In this document: in pieces, positions 1-9,259 of the stretch
Position numbering within the stretch: position 1 is the stretch's first letter
Layout: every line of letters begins with the position of its first letter
Assembly (NCBI RefSeq): GCF_002848345.1
Contig: NZ_CP025429.1
Coordinates: 4,774,001-4,838,000 of the forward strand
DNA length: 64,000 nucleotides
Reading direction: 5' to 3'
Origin: Chromobacterium sp. ATCC 53434
Lineage (GTDB): Bacteria; Pseudomonadota; Gammaproteobacteria; Burkholderiales; Chromobacteriaceae
Translations under genes and position numbers: made by a program
Notes under the pieces: model-generated
What the model saw: only the letters and a program-made list of their open reading frames with translations
Told to the model about the DNA's origin: nothing
Database searches by the model: none

Positions 1-53
1 GAGAATGGCGCGGCGCCAAGCCGGGGCGATGTGGAAGCGTCGAAAGCCGGCTG

Positions 54-1238
54 TCAGCCGAGCGCGAGGCTGGGGAGCTTGCTGATCCATGCCGCCAGCC
101 GTTTCTCCTGTCTGACGCGTTGACTGGCGAAAGCATCCTGGCCCACATGGCCGTTGCCCTCCGGTTGCGGGCCCGGCCAGGGGCGGGCGGCATGGGACGC
201 GAAGCAGCGGTCGTGCACCATGCAGCTGAGGCGGACATGAGACCAGACCTTGTCCCGCAAGAACCATTGATCGACGTTGGGCGTTTCCATATGCGCCGAA
301 CGGTAGCCGGCCAGCAGCGTGTCCAGCGGCGGCAACGCGCCGGCGACGCCGCCCCACATGCCGGCCAGGATCAGATCGGTATGCGTCCACCAGTCCCGCA
401 TCACATGGAACCAGCGACCGGACGCCAGCCATTCGTCGACGGCCAGCTTCTCGCGCGGGCCGATGACGGAATCAGCGTCGCGAACCAGGAAGCGGCCCAC
501 CCGCGGGTCGTTTGCCGCCTGGAAGCGCCAGGTCAGCCGTTGGCGCAGGCTTTGCCCCGGCGCCTCCAGCACCAGTTCGCAGCCCAGCGCGGCCAGCTCT
601 CGCCGGACCTCCTCCGGCACCGTTTCATCCAGATAGAAGCGCGCCCGCCAGCCGGGATAGACATGGGGAGCCGCCAGCGCATTGTCGATGGCGCCTCGCA
701 GATAGCGAGGGTTGCCGCCCCACAACGAAAAGGCGATGACCTGGGTTTTCCCCAGGGCGAAGGCCGCCGGATCGGTATCGGGCAGCCGCCAGCCGACAGG
801 CGCCTCGCCATGCTGGCTATCGGACAGCGCCAGCGACCGCGCGCCGGCATCCGCCGCTTCTTGCAGACGGCCAAGCCGGTGGAAGCAGGTGCAGAGCGTG
901 GCGTGCACCAGGGCGTCGCCAGGATCGTGCGCGAGGTAGGCTTGCAGCGTTGGAATGGCTTGCTCGCATTGTTGGCTGCGTGCCAGGGAAATGCCCAGAT
1001 TGAGCAGGACTTCCCGGTTGTCGGGATAGTCGGGGCGCACCTGGGCCAGCGCCTGGGCGGCGGCGTGGTATTGGCCGGCCAGAAACAGGTAATAGGCCAG
1101 CTGCAGCACCAGATCCACCGGCTTCCTATGGCCGTGGCGGTTCACGGCCGCCAGCGTCAGGGCGATGGCCTCCTGTGGTTTGCCGGCTTGCCAGCTGGCG
1201 TGGGCGCCGGCGTCCCAGGCGGTGGGCGCTGCGGTCAT
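54..1238 (-). CDS. TPR-repeat protein with glycosyltransferase-like C-terminal domain
   Basis: A 394-residue protein. Residues about 10-140 form helical TPR-like units. Residues about 174-390 resemble a nucleotide-sugar transferase fold, with a DAD motif at 254-256 in the context LVRDADSV, as in DxD glycosyltransferases. No signal peptide or membrane segment is seen. I start at 1238 because AAGGAG lies just upstream; the open frame continues further upstream as arginine- and glycine-rich nonsense. It follows the adhesin gene in the same orientation with a hairpin between them, so a role in modifying that surface protein is possible but only inferred from position. The substrate is unknown. 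Confidence 0.7.
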   Translation of the reverse strand: MTAAPTAWDAGAHASWQAGKPQEAIALTLAAVNRHGHRKPVDLVLQLAYYLFLAGQYHAAAQALAQVRPDYPDNREVLLNLGISLARSQQCEQAIPTLQAYLAHDPGDALVHATLCTCFHRLGRLQEAADAGARSLALSDSQHGEAPVGWRLPDTDPAAFALGKTQVIAFSLWGGNPRYLRGAIDNALAAPHVYPGWRARFYLDETVPEEVRRELAALGCELVLEAPGQSLRQRLTWRFQAANDPRVGRFLVRDADSVIGPREKLAVDEWLASGRWFHVMRDWWTHTDLILAGMWGGVAGALPPLDTLLAGYRSAHMETPNVDQWFLRDKVWSHVRLSCMVHDRCFASHAARPWPGPQPEGNGHVGQDAFASQRVRQEKRLAAWISKLPSLALG

Positions 1239-1272
1239 GGCGTGCTCCTTGCTCAGTGCAGAGGCGACGGTG

Positions 1273-1302
1273 AAAAAGCCCCCCGCGGAGGACAGGGGGC
1301 TT
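1273..1302 (-). terminator. Rho-independent terminator of the adhesin gene
   Basis: Read on the minus strand, an 8-bp stem (AAGCCCCC / GGGGGCTT) closes an 11-base loop and runs into five T residues. It lies about 20 bases after the adhesin stop codon. Confidence 0.75.
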
Positions 1303-1324
1303 AGCGCGACGATGGAGCCAGGCC

Positions 1325-4300
1325 TTATTCCGTATGTTGCTGGCCGTGGCTCAACAGGTTTTTCAGCACCTGCGCGTCGCTGAGCGCGATGGCATGCGTC
1401 AGGTCGACGCTGGCCAGCGATTGCGCTGCCGGCGCGCCCGGGCCGGAGTGGCGGGCGTCCGTCGCCGCGTCCGCGCTTTCCTTGTGGGCGTTCAGATAGC
1501 TGTCCAGACTTGCCGCGCGATGGCCGCCTTCCGGCAGCACGTCCTTCAGGTCCAGCGCATCCTTTCCGTCCCGCTGGCCGTGATCGACAAAGCCGCTCCG
1601 GGCCGGCTCCGGCGTGGCGGCGGCGCTTTGTTCGCCCAGCGTCCACTTGAAGGTATCGATGCCGGTACCGCCGCGGGCCCCGGCCTCGGCGGAGTGCGGC
1701 GCATCGTGGGCGATGGACGGACTTGGTTGGTTGCCGGCAGGCTCGACGGCGGTCTTCTGCGCGCCATAGACGATGCCGGGCTCATCGCTGGCCGCGCCGT
1801 GCCGATGGGTTTCCGTGGCGGCGATCTCTCCGGCGCTAGCCTTGGCATGCCCGGCGGCGGCGATGCTGGTTTCACGTGAAACCGCGTCGGCATGATGAGC
1901 AATTGCCGTCTTGTCCGGCGTAGCGGCATCGAGTTTGGCGCTGAGAAGCTCGGTGCTGGCGGCTGTGGCTAGGCTTGCAGTCACGATGCCTTGACTGCCG
2001 CCGCTGGACGGGGCGAAGTGGTCAATACCATTAATCGTGATCGATAGCGGGTGGGTGGTGCCATCGATGGACGTAATCGTATAGCTGTAGGTTATGTGGT
2101 CGGCGCTGGTGAGATTCTGAGCGCTGGCGTTCAGCGTGAAGGTCCAGATACCGGTGGTTTTGTCGAAGTTGAAGGTGCCGTATGTCTCTGCGACATTGAG
2201 GCTCGTGCTGAAACCCGACTCGCCTGCATCGACATCGCTCACAGTAAACGAGTTGCTGATTGAGGCTTGGTCTGTATACATATCTTGGGAAGTGACCCCA
2301 CTGATTCGCGCTGCGTCATTCACACCAGTGATGACGACGGTGATGTCATGGGCGGTACCATCCTTGGAATAGACGGTGAACACCTCTTGCCGGGTGATGC
2401 CCTGGCCCAGGGACTGGACGCCTGACAGGCTATCGTTGACGCTGTAGTGCCAGTTGCCGCTGGCGTCGATGGTGAGGCTGCCGAGGTTGCCGGCTTTGCT
2501 GTCGACGCGGCTGGGGTCGATGGCCGACTGGTTCTGGTCGGGGTCGGTCACAATCAGCGTGCCGGAGGCGTCTAGGGTATGGGCGGCGGAGACGTTGAGA
2601 TCTTCGGTGACGGCGCCACGATCGCTGCCGGAGAACACCGGGATGTCGTTGACGCCGTTGACGATGACGGTGATGTCGTGAGACGTGCCGTCCTTGGAAT
2701 AGACGGTGAAGACCTCGGTGAGGGTGTCGCCCTGTCCCAGATACTGGACCTTGGCGTTGTCGACGGTGTAGTGCCAGTTGCCGCTGGCGTCGATGGTGAT
2801 GCTGCCGAGGTTGCCGGCTTTGCTGTCGACGCGGGTGGGGTCGATGGCCGACTGACCCTGGTCGGGGTCGGTCACAGTCAGCGTGCCGGTGTAGTCTAGG
2901 GTATTGGCGGCGGAGACGTTGAGATCCTCGGTGACGGCGCCATGATCGCTGCCGGAGAATACCGGGATGTCGTTGACGCCGTTGACGATGACGGTGATGT
3001 CGTGAGACGTGCCGTCCTTGGAATAGACGGTGAAGACCTCGGTGAGGGTGTCGCCCTGTCCCAGATATTGAACCTTGGCGTTGTCGACGGTGTAGTGCCA
3101 GTTGCCGCTGGCGTCGATGGTGATGCTGCCGAGGTTGCCGGCTTTGCTGTCGACGCGGGTGGGGTCGATGGCCGACTGACCCTGGTCGGGGTCGGTCACA
3201 GTCAGCGTGCCGGTGTAGTCTAGGGTATTGGCGGCGGAGACGTTGAGATCCTCGGTGACGGCGCCATGATCGCTGCCGGAGAACACCGGGATGTCGTTGA
3301 CGCCGTTGACGATGACGGTGATGTCGTGAGACGTGCCGTCCTTGGAATAGACGGTGAAGACCTCGGTGAGGGTGTCGCCCTGTCCCAGATACTGGACCTT
3401 GGCGTTGTCGACGGTGTAGTGCCAGTTGCCGCTGGCGTCGATGGTGATGCTGCCGAGGTTGCCGGCTTTGCTGTCGACGCGGGTGGGGTCGATGGCCGAC
3501 TGACCCTGGTCGGGGTCGGTCACAATCAGCGTGCCGGTGTAGTCTAGGGTATTGGCGGCGGAGACGTTGAGATCCTCGGTGACGGCGCCGTGGTCGTTGC
3601 CGGTGATCACCGCTGGGTCGTTGGTGCCGATAATGGTGACGGTGACGGTGGAGGTGGTGCCGTCGGCGCTCTTGACGGTGAAGGATTCGACACGGGATTC
3701 GCCCTGGTTGAGCGCCTGGACGATGGGGTCGCTGTTGTTGAGGTTGTAATGCCAGTTGCCGCTGGCGTCGATGCTGAATGTGCCGTAGGTGCCGGCGGTG
3801 TTGGTTTGGGCCTGGAAGAACGATTGCCCTTGATCGGCGTCCTTGACGGTGAGCACGCCGCCCACGTCCAGCAGCTTGTCCTCGATCACGGTGCCATTGT
3901 CGGTGCCGCCGATCACGGCGGCGTCATTGGTGCCCAGCACATGGATGGTGACCACGGAGGTGGCGGTGCCATCCTTGGACGCGACGGTGAATTGCAGCGG
4001 GACGGTGTCGCCCTCGCCCAGCGCCTGCACCTTGGCGCTGCCGTTGTTGATGGTGAAGGTCCAGGTGCCGTCGGCGTTGGCCTGGAAGGTGCCGTAGTCG
4101 GTGACTTGTTGCGAGGGCTGCAGTTGGGCCTGGCCCTGATCGATGTCGACCACGGTCAGCTTGCCGCTGGCCACCGTTTGGGCCGGGGTGTCTTCCTTGA
4201 CGGTGCCGTCGCCGATGTCGCCGGCGCCGCCGATGCTGGCCGGGTCGTTGACGCCGTTGACGACGACGACGACGTTGTGGGTGGTGCCATCCTGGGAGTA

Positions 4301-5680
4301 GACGGTGAACGACTCGGTACGCGTGTCGCCCTGTCCCAGGTATTGGACCTTGGCGTTGTCGACGCTGTAGTGCCAATTGCCATTGGCATCGATGGTGAGG
4401 GCGCCGAGATTGCCGGCCTGGCTGTCCACGCGGGTGGTGTTGAACACCGCCTGGCCTTGGTCGGGATCGACGATGTTGAGCTTGCCGTTGTAGTCCAGCG
4501 TATTGCTTGCCGAGACGTTTTGGTCTTCGGTGACGGTGCCGTTGTCGCCGGTGATGATGGCCGGATCGTCCTTGCCCTGGATGGTGACGGTGACGGTATG
4601 GGTGGTGCCGTCCAGCGACTGGATGGTGAAGGTGCGGTCGAAGCGATCGGCATTGGTGAGCGCCTGGGCCTTGGCATTGTCCAGGGTGAAGGTCCATTGG
4701 CCGGTGGTGCTGTCGAAATGGAAGGTGCCGTAGTCCACCTTGATGTCGGCCTGCGGCTGGAAGCCGGCCTCGCCCGGGTCTGAATCCTTGACGACCAGCG
4801 TGCCGCTGACCTGGGTGATGTCATCTTCGACCACGACGCCATGATCGTTGCCGCCGAAGACCGCGGGGTCGTTGACCGGGGTGACGCCGACATTGACGGT
4901 GACGGTGGCGGTGCCGCCTCGGCCGTCATTGACGGTGACGGTGAATTTGTCGCTGCCGTTGTAGTCCTGTCCCGGGGTGTAGGTCCAGCTGCCATTGGGA
5001 TTGATGACGACCACGCCGTGGGCGGGGTCGGAGCCTTTGACGAAGGTGAGCGGATCGCCGTCGGGGTCGCTGGCGGTCAGCGTGCCGCTGACCGGGGTGT
5101 CCTCCTTGGTGGTGACGCTCAGGTCGTTGCCCAGCGGGGCGCCATTGGCGGCGGTGAAGAACGGTGGCGAGTCCGGTGTTTCATTGGCGGCGGACAGGGC
5201 GGTCTGGGTTGCCGCGGTCGAAATCGGCGCGCTTTCCTGCTGCAGGGCCGCGAGCGATTCCGTAATGCGGCCGAGGCGGATGAAGGAGTGGCCGCTGTTT
5301 TCGCCACCTGGGTCGCTCAGGCCCGCTGCGGCGGGGTCGAGATTGTCGAAGGGATTGGCGTTGGGGCCTGGGTTGGGATTGTCCAGCGCGGCGAGAATCT
5401 GTTGGGCTTCCGGCGTCAGCGGAGCGATGGCGGCTTCGGTGGCGTCGGCGTGCTGCGCATGCAGCACTTCTTCGGTCAGCATCACCTGGCGGGTGCCGTC
5501 AATATGCAGCATCTGGCCGTCGGACTGGCTGATGTCGATGGCGGCGCCGTTCTCCAGTTGCAGCTGCTCCCCGGGAAGCAGGGCATCGCCCGCTTTCAGC
5601 AGGCGTACTTTGCCGTCGATGCCGATTGCCTTGACGCTGCCTTGCAGCGCGAGGATGTGTCCTTGAGTGCTGGTGGCCAT
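1325..5680 (-). CDS. Large LapA-type VCBS-repeat adhesin, type I secreted
   Basis: A 1451-residue repeat protein. The first 120 residues look like the LapA-family N-terminal retention module, ending in PAAAG at 116-120, which resembles the dialanine site cut by the periplasmic protease LapG, followed by a conserved FIRLGRITES stretch. One cadherin-like domain follows, then about nine VCBS repeats of 95-110 residues, each with a VTEDLNVSA-type opening and a GVNDPA-type close. The end (DTFKWTLGEQ, then DALDLKDVL) matches the C-terminal type I secretion target of this adhesin class. The start at 5680 has CAGGAG upstream; an in-frame ATG 66 bases earlier is less likely. Expected role: surface attachment and biofilm. 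No type I exporter or LapD/LapG gene lies in the window. Confidence 0.88.
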   Translation of the reverse strand: MATSTQGHILALQGSVKAIGIDGKVRLLKAGDALLPGEQLQLENGAAIDISQSDGQMLHIDGTRQVMLTEEVLHAQHADATEAAIAPLTPEAQQILAALDNPNPGPNANPFDNLDPAAAGLSDPGGENSGHSFIRLGRITESLAALQQESAPISTAATQTALSAANETPDSPPFFTAANGAPLGNDLSVTTKEDTPVSGTLTASDPDGDPLTFVKGSDPAHGVVVINPNGSWTYTPGQDYNGSDKFTVTVNDGRGGTATVTVNVGVTPVNDPAVFGGNDHGVVVEDDITQVSGTLVVKDSDPGEAGFQPQADIKVDYGTFHFDSTTGQWTFTLDNAKAQALTNADRFDRTFTIQSLDGTTHTVTVTIQGKDDPAIITGDNGTVTEDQNVSASNTLDYNGKLNIVDPDQGQAVFNTTRVDSQAGNLGALTIDANGNWHYSVDNAKVQYLGQGDTRTESFTVYSQDGTTHNVVVVVNGVNDPASIGGAGDIGDGTVKEDTPAQTVASGKLTVVDIDQGQAQLQPSQQVTDYGTFQANADGTWTFTINNGSAKVQALGEGDTVPLQFTVASKDGTATSVVTIHVLGTNDAAVIGGTDNGTVIEDKLLDVGGVLTVKDADQGQSFFQAQTNTAGTYGTFSIDASGNWHYNLNNSDPIVQALNQGESRVESFTVKSADGTTSTVTVTIIGTNDPAVITGNDHGAVTEDLNVSAANTLDYTGTLIVTDPDQGQSAIDPTRVDSKAGNLGSITIDASGNWHYTVDNAKVQYLGQGDTLTEVFTVYSKDGTSHDITVIVNGVNDIPVFSGSDHGAVTEDLNVSAANTLDYTGTLTVTDPDQGQSAIDPTRVDSKAGNLGSITIDASGNWHYTVDNAKVQYLGQGDTLTEVFTVYSKDGTSHDITVIVNGVNDIPVFSGSDHGAVTEDLNVSAANTLDYTGTLTVTDPDQGQSAIDPTRVDSKAGNLGSITIDASGNWHYTVDNAKVQYLGQGDTLTEVFTVYSKDGTSHDITVIVNGVNDIPVFSGSDRGAVTEDLNVSAAHTLDASGTLIVTDPDQNQSAIDPSRVDSKAGNLGSLTIDASGNWHYSVNDSLSGVQSLGQGITRQEVFTVYSKDGTAHDITVVITGVNDAARISGVTSQDMYTDQASISNSFTVSDVDAGESGFSTSLNVAETYGTFNFDKTTGIWTFTLNASAQNLTSADHITYSYTITSIDGTTHPLSITINGIDHFAPSSGGSQGIVTASLATAASTELLSAKLDAATPDKTAIAHHADAVSRETSIAAAGHAKASAGEIAATETHRHGAASDEPGIVYGAQKTAVEPAGNQPSPSIAHDAPHSAEAGARGGTGIDTFKWTLGEQSAAATPEPARSGFVDHGQRDGKDALDLKDVLPEGGHRAASLDSYLNAHKESADAATDARHSGPGAPAAQSLASVDLTHAIALSDAQVLKNLLSHGQQHTE
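1869..1882. promoter_or_regulatory. parS-like ParB binding site (perfect)
   Basis: GTTTCACGTGAAAC, extended to a 16-bp perfect palindrome by flanking G and C (1868-1883). This equals the conserved bacterial parS core. It lies inside the adhesin coding sequence, where it encodes part of the residues VSRET. Confidence 0.75.
2618..3589 (-). repeat. Three near-identical tandem 324-bp repeats in the adhesin
   Basis: Positions 2618-2941, 2942-3265 and 3266-3589 are almost base-for-base identical and encode three copies of one 108-residue VCBS repeat. The neighbouring repeats are clearly diverged, so these three copies arose by recent in-frame duplication or gene conversion. Confidence 0.9.
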
Positions 5681-5985
5681 GGTGGGGCTCCTGGGGGGCG
5701 GTTTGCTGACCCCCGCAGAATAGTGAGGCATGGTCCACAGAGACATTGTACCGAAGCGCTATGAAATCGATACTTTTTGCATTTTGTCTGACAATGTTAT
5801 GAAAAGAGCGGATTACATAGATCATTTGCATGGATTGCAGGACTGGCACTTTGGACAGGTTTGGCTATAAACCGCATAACAGGGGGACTCAGGCGCCGAA
5901 ATCGCGGGATGAGGAAGGCGTTGGATAATGTCTGACAGTCAGGGCCATCCCGCGGCGCCGCTGTCATCGTCGCGGGGAATTCATC
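5681..5985. promoter_or_regulatory. Intergenic region; possible adhesin promoter
   Basis: About 300 bases without a convincing gene, markedly more AT-rich than the surroundings between 5740 and 5880. On the minus strand a TTGTCA hexamer (5789-5794) and a TATCGA hexamer (5767-5772) are 16 bases apart and could be the -35 and -10 of the adhesin gene. No operator is recognised. Confidence 0.35.
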
Positions 5986-6288
5986 ATGGAACTCTATCTG
6001 CTCTGCCTGGTTTTCTTTCTGACCGATATCGGCGCCAGGCTGGCGTTGCGCACCCGTTCCTGGCGCGCGGTGGAGCTGACTCTAGTGGCCGGTTTGCTGC
6101 TGGCTTGGCTGCTGTATCCCCATCTGAGCGACTGGGCGGTGCCATGGATGCCGCTGGGCTGGGGCATGCTGTTGTACGCGGTGATGGTCGGCCTGCAGCT
6201 GGGGCTGATGGATGCCGCGCTGCGCACCGGACTCGGTCGCTGGCGCGCGGCGCACGCGCCAGTGAGGCCGATGCGCCGACGGTGGTGA
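5986..6288 (+). CDS. Small integral membrane protein
   Basis: A 100-residue hydrophobic protein with about three predicted membrane helices (near residues 3-16, 30-45 and 53-75) and a basic C-terminus ending RPMRRRW. GGGGAATTC precedes the ATG. I do not recognise the family. It stands alone, divergent from the adhesin gene. Confidence 0.6.
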   Translation: MELYLLCLVFFLTDIGARLALRTRSWRAVELTLVAGLLLAWLLYPHLSDWAVPWMPLGWGMLLYAVMVGLQLGLMDAALRTGLGRWRAAHAPVRPMRRRW

Positions 6289-6461
6289 ACCGGCGGCTTT
6301 GGCCGCCTTATGCTTGACGAATGACCATCGGCGGGAGCAGACTCCGCGCTTCCGCCGCCTGCGCATCCCTGATGCAGCGCGCGGGAATATATCGGAGCCG
6401 CCGTGCCGCCCGGCATGATCGTCTCCTCGCTCTTTCATCGTTCTTTACAGGTACCGCCATC

Positions 6462-6653
6462 ATGGCATCGATCTTTATCCTGTCGCGCCACCTGCTGCGC
6501 GACATGCTCGGCGACGAGCATCTTCATCATTCATCCATGCTTTCCCCCGACATGCCGTACCCGTGCCAGGCTTCCCGCTCGGCCGACGAACGGCGACGCC
6601 AGCTCGAATGCGGGCTGGACCGGCTGCGGCTGGAAAAGGCGGGCACATGCTGA
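6462..6653 (+). CDS. Small ORF coupled to the acetyltransferase
   Basis: A 63-residue ORF of unknown function, with a histidine-containing N-terminal third (LGDEHLHHSS) and an arginine-rich helix at the end. Its stop overlaps the next gene's start (ATGCTGA), an arrangement typical of translational coupling. Coding is supported mainly by that overlap, so it is tentative. Confidence 0.4.
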   Translation: MASIFILSRHLLRDMLGDEHLHHSSMLSPDMPYPCQASRSADERRRQLECGLDRLRLEKAGTC

Positions 6654-7144
6654 GCGCGGCGCTGCAAGGCGAGCGGCTGCGGTTGCGGGATTTCCTGCCG
6701 TCCGACCGCGACGCCTATCTGGCGGCGCGTCGCGGCGCCGCCTTCGGCCGCCATGCCCAGCCGGAGCAGCGGACCGAGGCGTTCAGCGCCGGTCTGCTCG
6801 CGCGCTTTCTCGAACAGCAGCGGCAGACGCCGCGCTGGGACTGGCAGCTGGCCGTGGTCCGCGCCGTCGATGGCGCGCTGATCGGCTCGGTCGGACTGCG
6901 CGGCGCGGCCGGCGGCGAGGCCGAGTTTGGCATCGAGCTGGACGAGGCGGTGTGGCGCCGCGGCTACGCGGCCGAGGCGGCGGCGCTGATGCTGGCCTTC
7001 GGCCGCGAGCGGCTGGGTTGCCGCCGTTTTCATGCCCGCTGCGTGCCCGGCAATGTGGCGATGCTGGCGCTGGCGATGCGGCTCGGTTTCGAGATGCAGC
7101 CGCTGCGCGACGGCGGCCGCCTGGAGTTGCTGCTGGTGGCCTGA
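6647..7144 (+). CDS. GNAT acetyltransferase, RimJ/RimL type
   Basis: A 165-residue GNAT-family protein that opens LQGERLRLRDF, as RimJ/RimL-like N-acetyltransferases do. It has the acetyl-CoA loop region (EAVWRRGYAAEA) and the C-terminal GNVAMLALAMRLGF helix typical of the family. The start at 6647 is preceded by AAGGCGG and overlaps the upstream small ORF; a longer frame exists but lacks a ribosome site. The acyl acceptor is unknown. Confidence 0.75.
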   Translation: MLSAALQGERLRLRDFLPSDRDAYLAARRGAAFGRHAQPEQRTEAFSAGLLARFLEQQRQTPRWDWQLAVVRAVDGALIGSVGLRGAAGGEAEFGIELDEAVWRRGYAAEAAALMLAFGRERLGCRRFHARCVPGNVAMLALAMRLGFEMQPLRDGGRLELLLVA

Positions 7145-7320
7145 GCTTGGCAGGCTTTCAGTTTACTCATGGATAGGGTGGGCAATCATGGCCGTTAAGT
7201 ACTGAAATATCTTGACCTTTCTAGTACGATGGAATGAGACTTGCTCATCCGTACCGGTGAGGCATCCACCGGTCGAAACCATGCCGCCGGCAGAGCGGCG
7301 ATACCCCGGGAGAAATGGGA

Positions 7321-9195
7321 ATGACAGCATTGGCAGCGCTGCGCGCCGAGTTTGACGCGCTCAACCACGATTATCTGGCCATCCACAAGGCCAAGGAAGA
7401 CCTGTTCTGGGACACCTATATGGCGGTGTCCGACGACGATGCCGGTTTCGCCCGCGCCGAGGCCGCGTTCAAGGACTTCATCTCCAGTCCGACGCGGCTG
7501 GGGCGGGTGAAGGCGGCGCAGGAAGCGTTGCAGGCGCTGCCGGCCGACGCCGAGCGCGACGCGTTGCTGCATGGTTTCAACGGCTGGCGCGCGCTGTTCG
7601 ACAGCAACATCATCGAGAGCGACGAGGCGCGCAGGTTGATGACCGAGCTGGTGGAGCTGGAGTCCGGGCTGTTTTCCAAGCGCCGCGACTACAAGATGCG
7701 CCACGTCAATGAAAGCGGCCAGCTGGAAGAGGCGACGCTGAGCGGGCTGTCCACCAATATGGGCACCAACCGCGACGAGGCGGCGCGCAAGAGCTCGCAC
7801 GACGCCTTGCTGGGCTTGGAGCGCTGGGTGCTGGACAACGGCTTCATCGCCATCGTGAACAAGCGCAACGAATTGGCCCGCAGCCTGGGGTACGCCGACT
7901 ACTTCGAATACAAGGTGAAGAAGAACGAGCAGATGACTCCGGATCAGCTGTTTGCGATTCTGGACGATTTCGAGGCGCGCACCGGCGACGCCAACCAGCG
8001 CGCGCTGGACCAGTTGCGGGCAAAGCACGGCGAGGACGCGCTCCAGGCCTACAATCTGCGTTTCCACATGAGCGGCGACGTCACCCGCCAGATCGATCCC
8101 TATCTGCCGTTCGCCAAGGCGGTGGAGCGTTGGGTGCTGAGTTTCCGCCGGCTGGGCATACAGTATCGCGGCGCGACGATGCAGCTGGACCTGGTCGAAC
8201 GCCAGGGCAAGTACCAGAACGGCTTCTGCCACGGCCCGATCCCGTCCTTCTTCGACGGCGAGGCCTGGGTGGCCGGCCAGATCAACTTCACCGCCGACGC
8301 CAAGCCGGACCAGGTGGGCAGCGGCGCGCGCGCGATCAACACCTTGTTCCACGAGGGCGGCCACGCCGCCCATTTCGCCAACGTCACGCAGAACTCGCCG
8401 TGCTTCTCTCAGGAGTTCGCGCCGACGTCGATGGCCTACGCCGAGACCCAGAGCATGTTCTGCGACAGCCTGCTGGACGACGCCGACTGGCTGAAGCGCT
8501 ACGCCCGCAACGGCAAGGGCGAGGTCATTCCGGACGCGCTGATCCGCGCCCGCATCGAGGCGACGCAGCCGTTCGCCGCCTACGCCGAGCGCTCCATCGC
8601 CGTCGTCGCCTATTTCGAGCGCGCGCTGTACGCGCTGCCGGAAGACGAGCTGGCCGCCGAGCGCGTGTTGCAGCTGGCCCGCGACAGCGAGCGGCGCATC
8701 CTGGGCATCGCGGTCAGCCCGCGTCCGCTGCTGGCGATTCCGCACCTGTTGAACCAGGAGTCGGCCGCCGCCTACCATGGCTATCTGCTGGCCAATATGG
8801 CGGTCTACCAGACCCGCGCCCATTTCCTGAAGGAATACGGCTATCTGACCGACAACCCGGCCATCGGCCCGAAGCTGGCCGAGCACTACTGGGGCCCGGG
8901 CAACAGCATCAATCACAACGCGACCTTGCTGAGTCTGACCGGCGAGCCGTTCAACGCCCGCTATCTGGCCGACAGCTGCAACCAGAGCGCCGACGAGGCC
9001 TGGGCCGAGGCGCAGCGTTTGATCGCCGACGCCGCCGCCCGCGATTATCCGGGGCAGTATCCGGACGCGCTGGACGCGCGCATCCGCCTGGTGCACGGCG
9101 CCGAGCTGATCGCCGACAACGGCGACGGTGACGCGGCGATGTTCGATCGTTTCGAAAGCTGGGTGGCCGCGCACTATCCGGCCAGCGTGCACTGA
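7321..9195 (+). CDS. M3-family zinc metallopeptidase
   Basis: A 624-residue cytosolic metallopeptidase of the oligopeptidase/oligoendopeptidase F (M3) type. The zinc motif HEGGH is at residues 344-348, with the downstream glutamate helix in the ETQSMFCDS region. No signal peptide is present. An ATG lies six bases earlier at 7315, but GGGAGAA is then too close; from 7321 the spacing is about nine bases, so I choose 7321. It is likely a monocistronic gene for degrading short peptides, closed by a strong terminator. Confidence 0.88.
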   Translation: MTALAALRAEFDALNHDYLAIHKAKEDLFWDTYMAVSDDDAGFARAEAAFKDFISSPTRLGRVKAAQEALQALPADAERDALLHGFNGWRALFDSNIIESDEARRLMTELVELESGLFSKRRDYKMRHVNESGQLEEATLSGLSTNMGTNRDEAARKSSHDALLGLERWVLDNGFIAIVNKRNELARSLGYADYFEYKVKKNEQMTPDQLFAILDDFEARTGDANQRALDQLRAKHGEDALQAYNLRFHMSGDVTRQIDPYLPFAKAVERWVLSFRRLGIQYRGATMQLDLVERQGKYQNGFCHGPIPSFFDGEAWVAGQINFTADAKPDQVGSGARAINTLFHEGGHAAHFANVTQNSPCFSQEFAPTSMAYAETQSMFCDSLLDDADWLKRYARNGKGEVIPDALIRARIEATQPFAAYAERSIAVVAYFERALYALPEDELAAERVLQLARDSERRILGIAVSPRPLLAIPHLLNQESAAAYHGYLLANMAVYQTRAHFLKEYGYLTDNPAIGPKLAEHYWGPGNSINHNATLLSLTGEPFNARYLADSCNQSADEAWAEAQRLIADAAARDYPGQYPDALDARIRLVHGAELIADNGDGDAAMFDRFESWVAAHYPASVH

Positions 9196-9212
9196 GCATC
9201 GCGCGGAAATGA

Positions 9213-9240
9213 AAAACGGCCGGGCAAGCCCGGCCGTTTT
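9213..9240. terminator. Bidirectional terminator
   Basis: A 12-bp perfect stem (AAAACGGCCGGG / CCCGGCCGTTTT) with a four-base loop lies between convergent genes. Its A and T tails serve the M3 peptidase gene on plus and the lipase-like gene on minus. Confidence 0.85.
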
Positions 9241-9259
9241 CGCGTCCGCCGTCCGGCGG

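Noticed and set aside
2618..3589. CRISPR-like or mobile repeat
   Set aside because: The 324-bp units are in-frame coding repeats of a surface adhesin.
3590..4783. Long plus-strand open frame opposite the adhesin (397 codons), and similar shorter ones
   Set aside because: They mirror the VCBS repeats on the other strand, have no ribosome site and give Val/Gly/Asp-rich low-complexity protein. They are shadows of the real gene.
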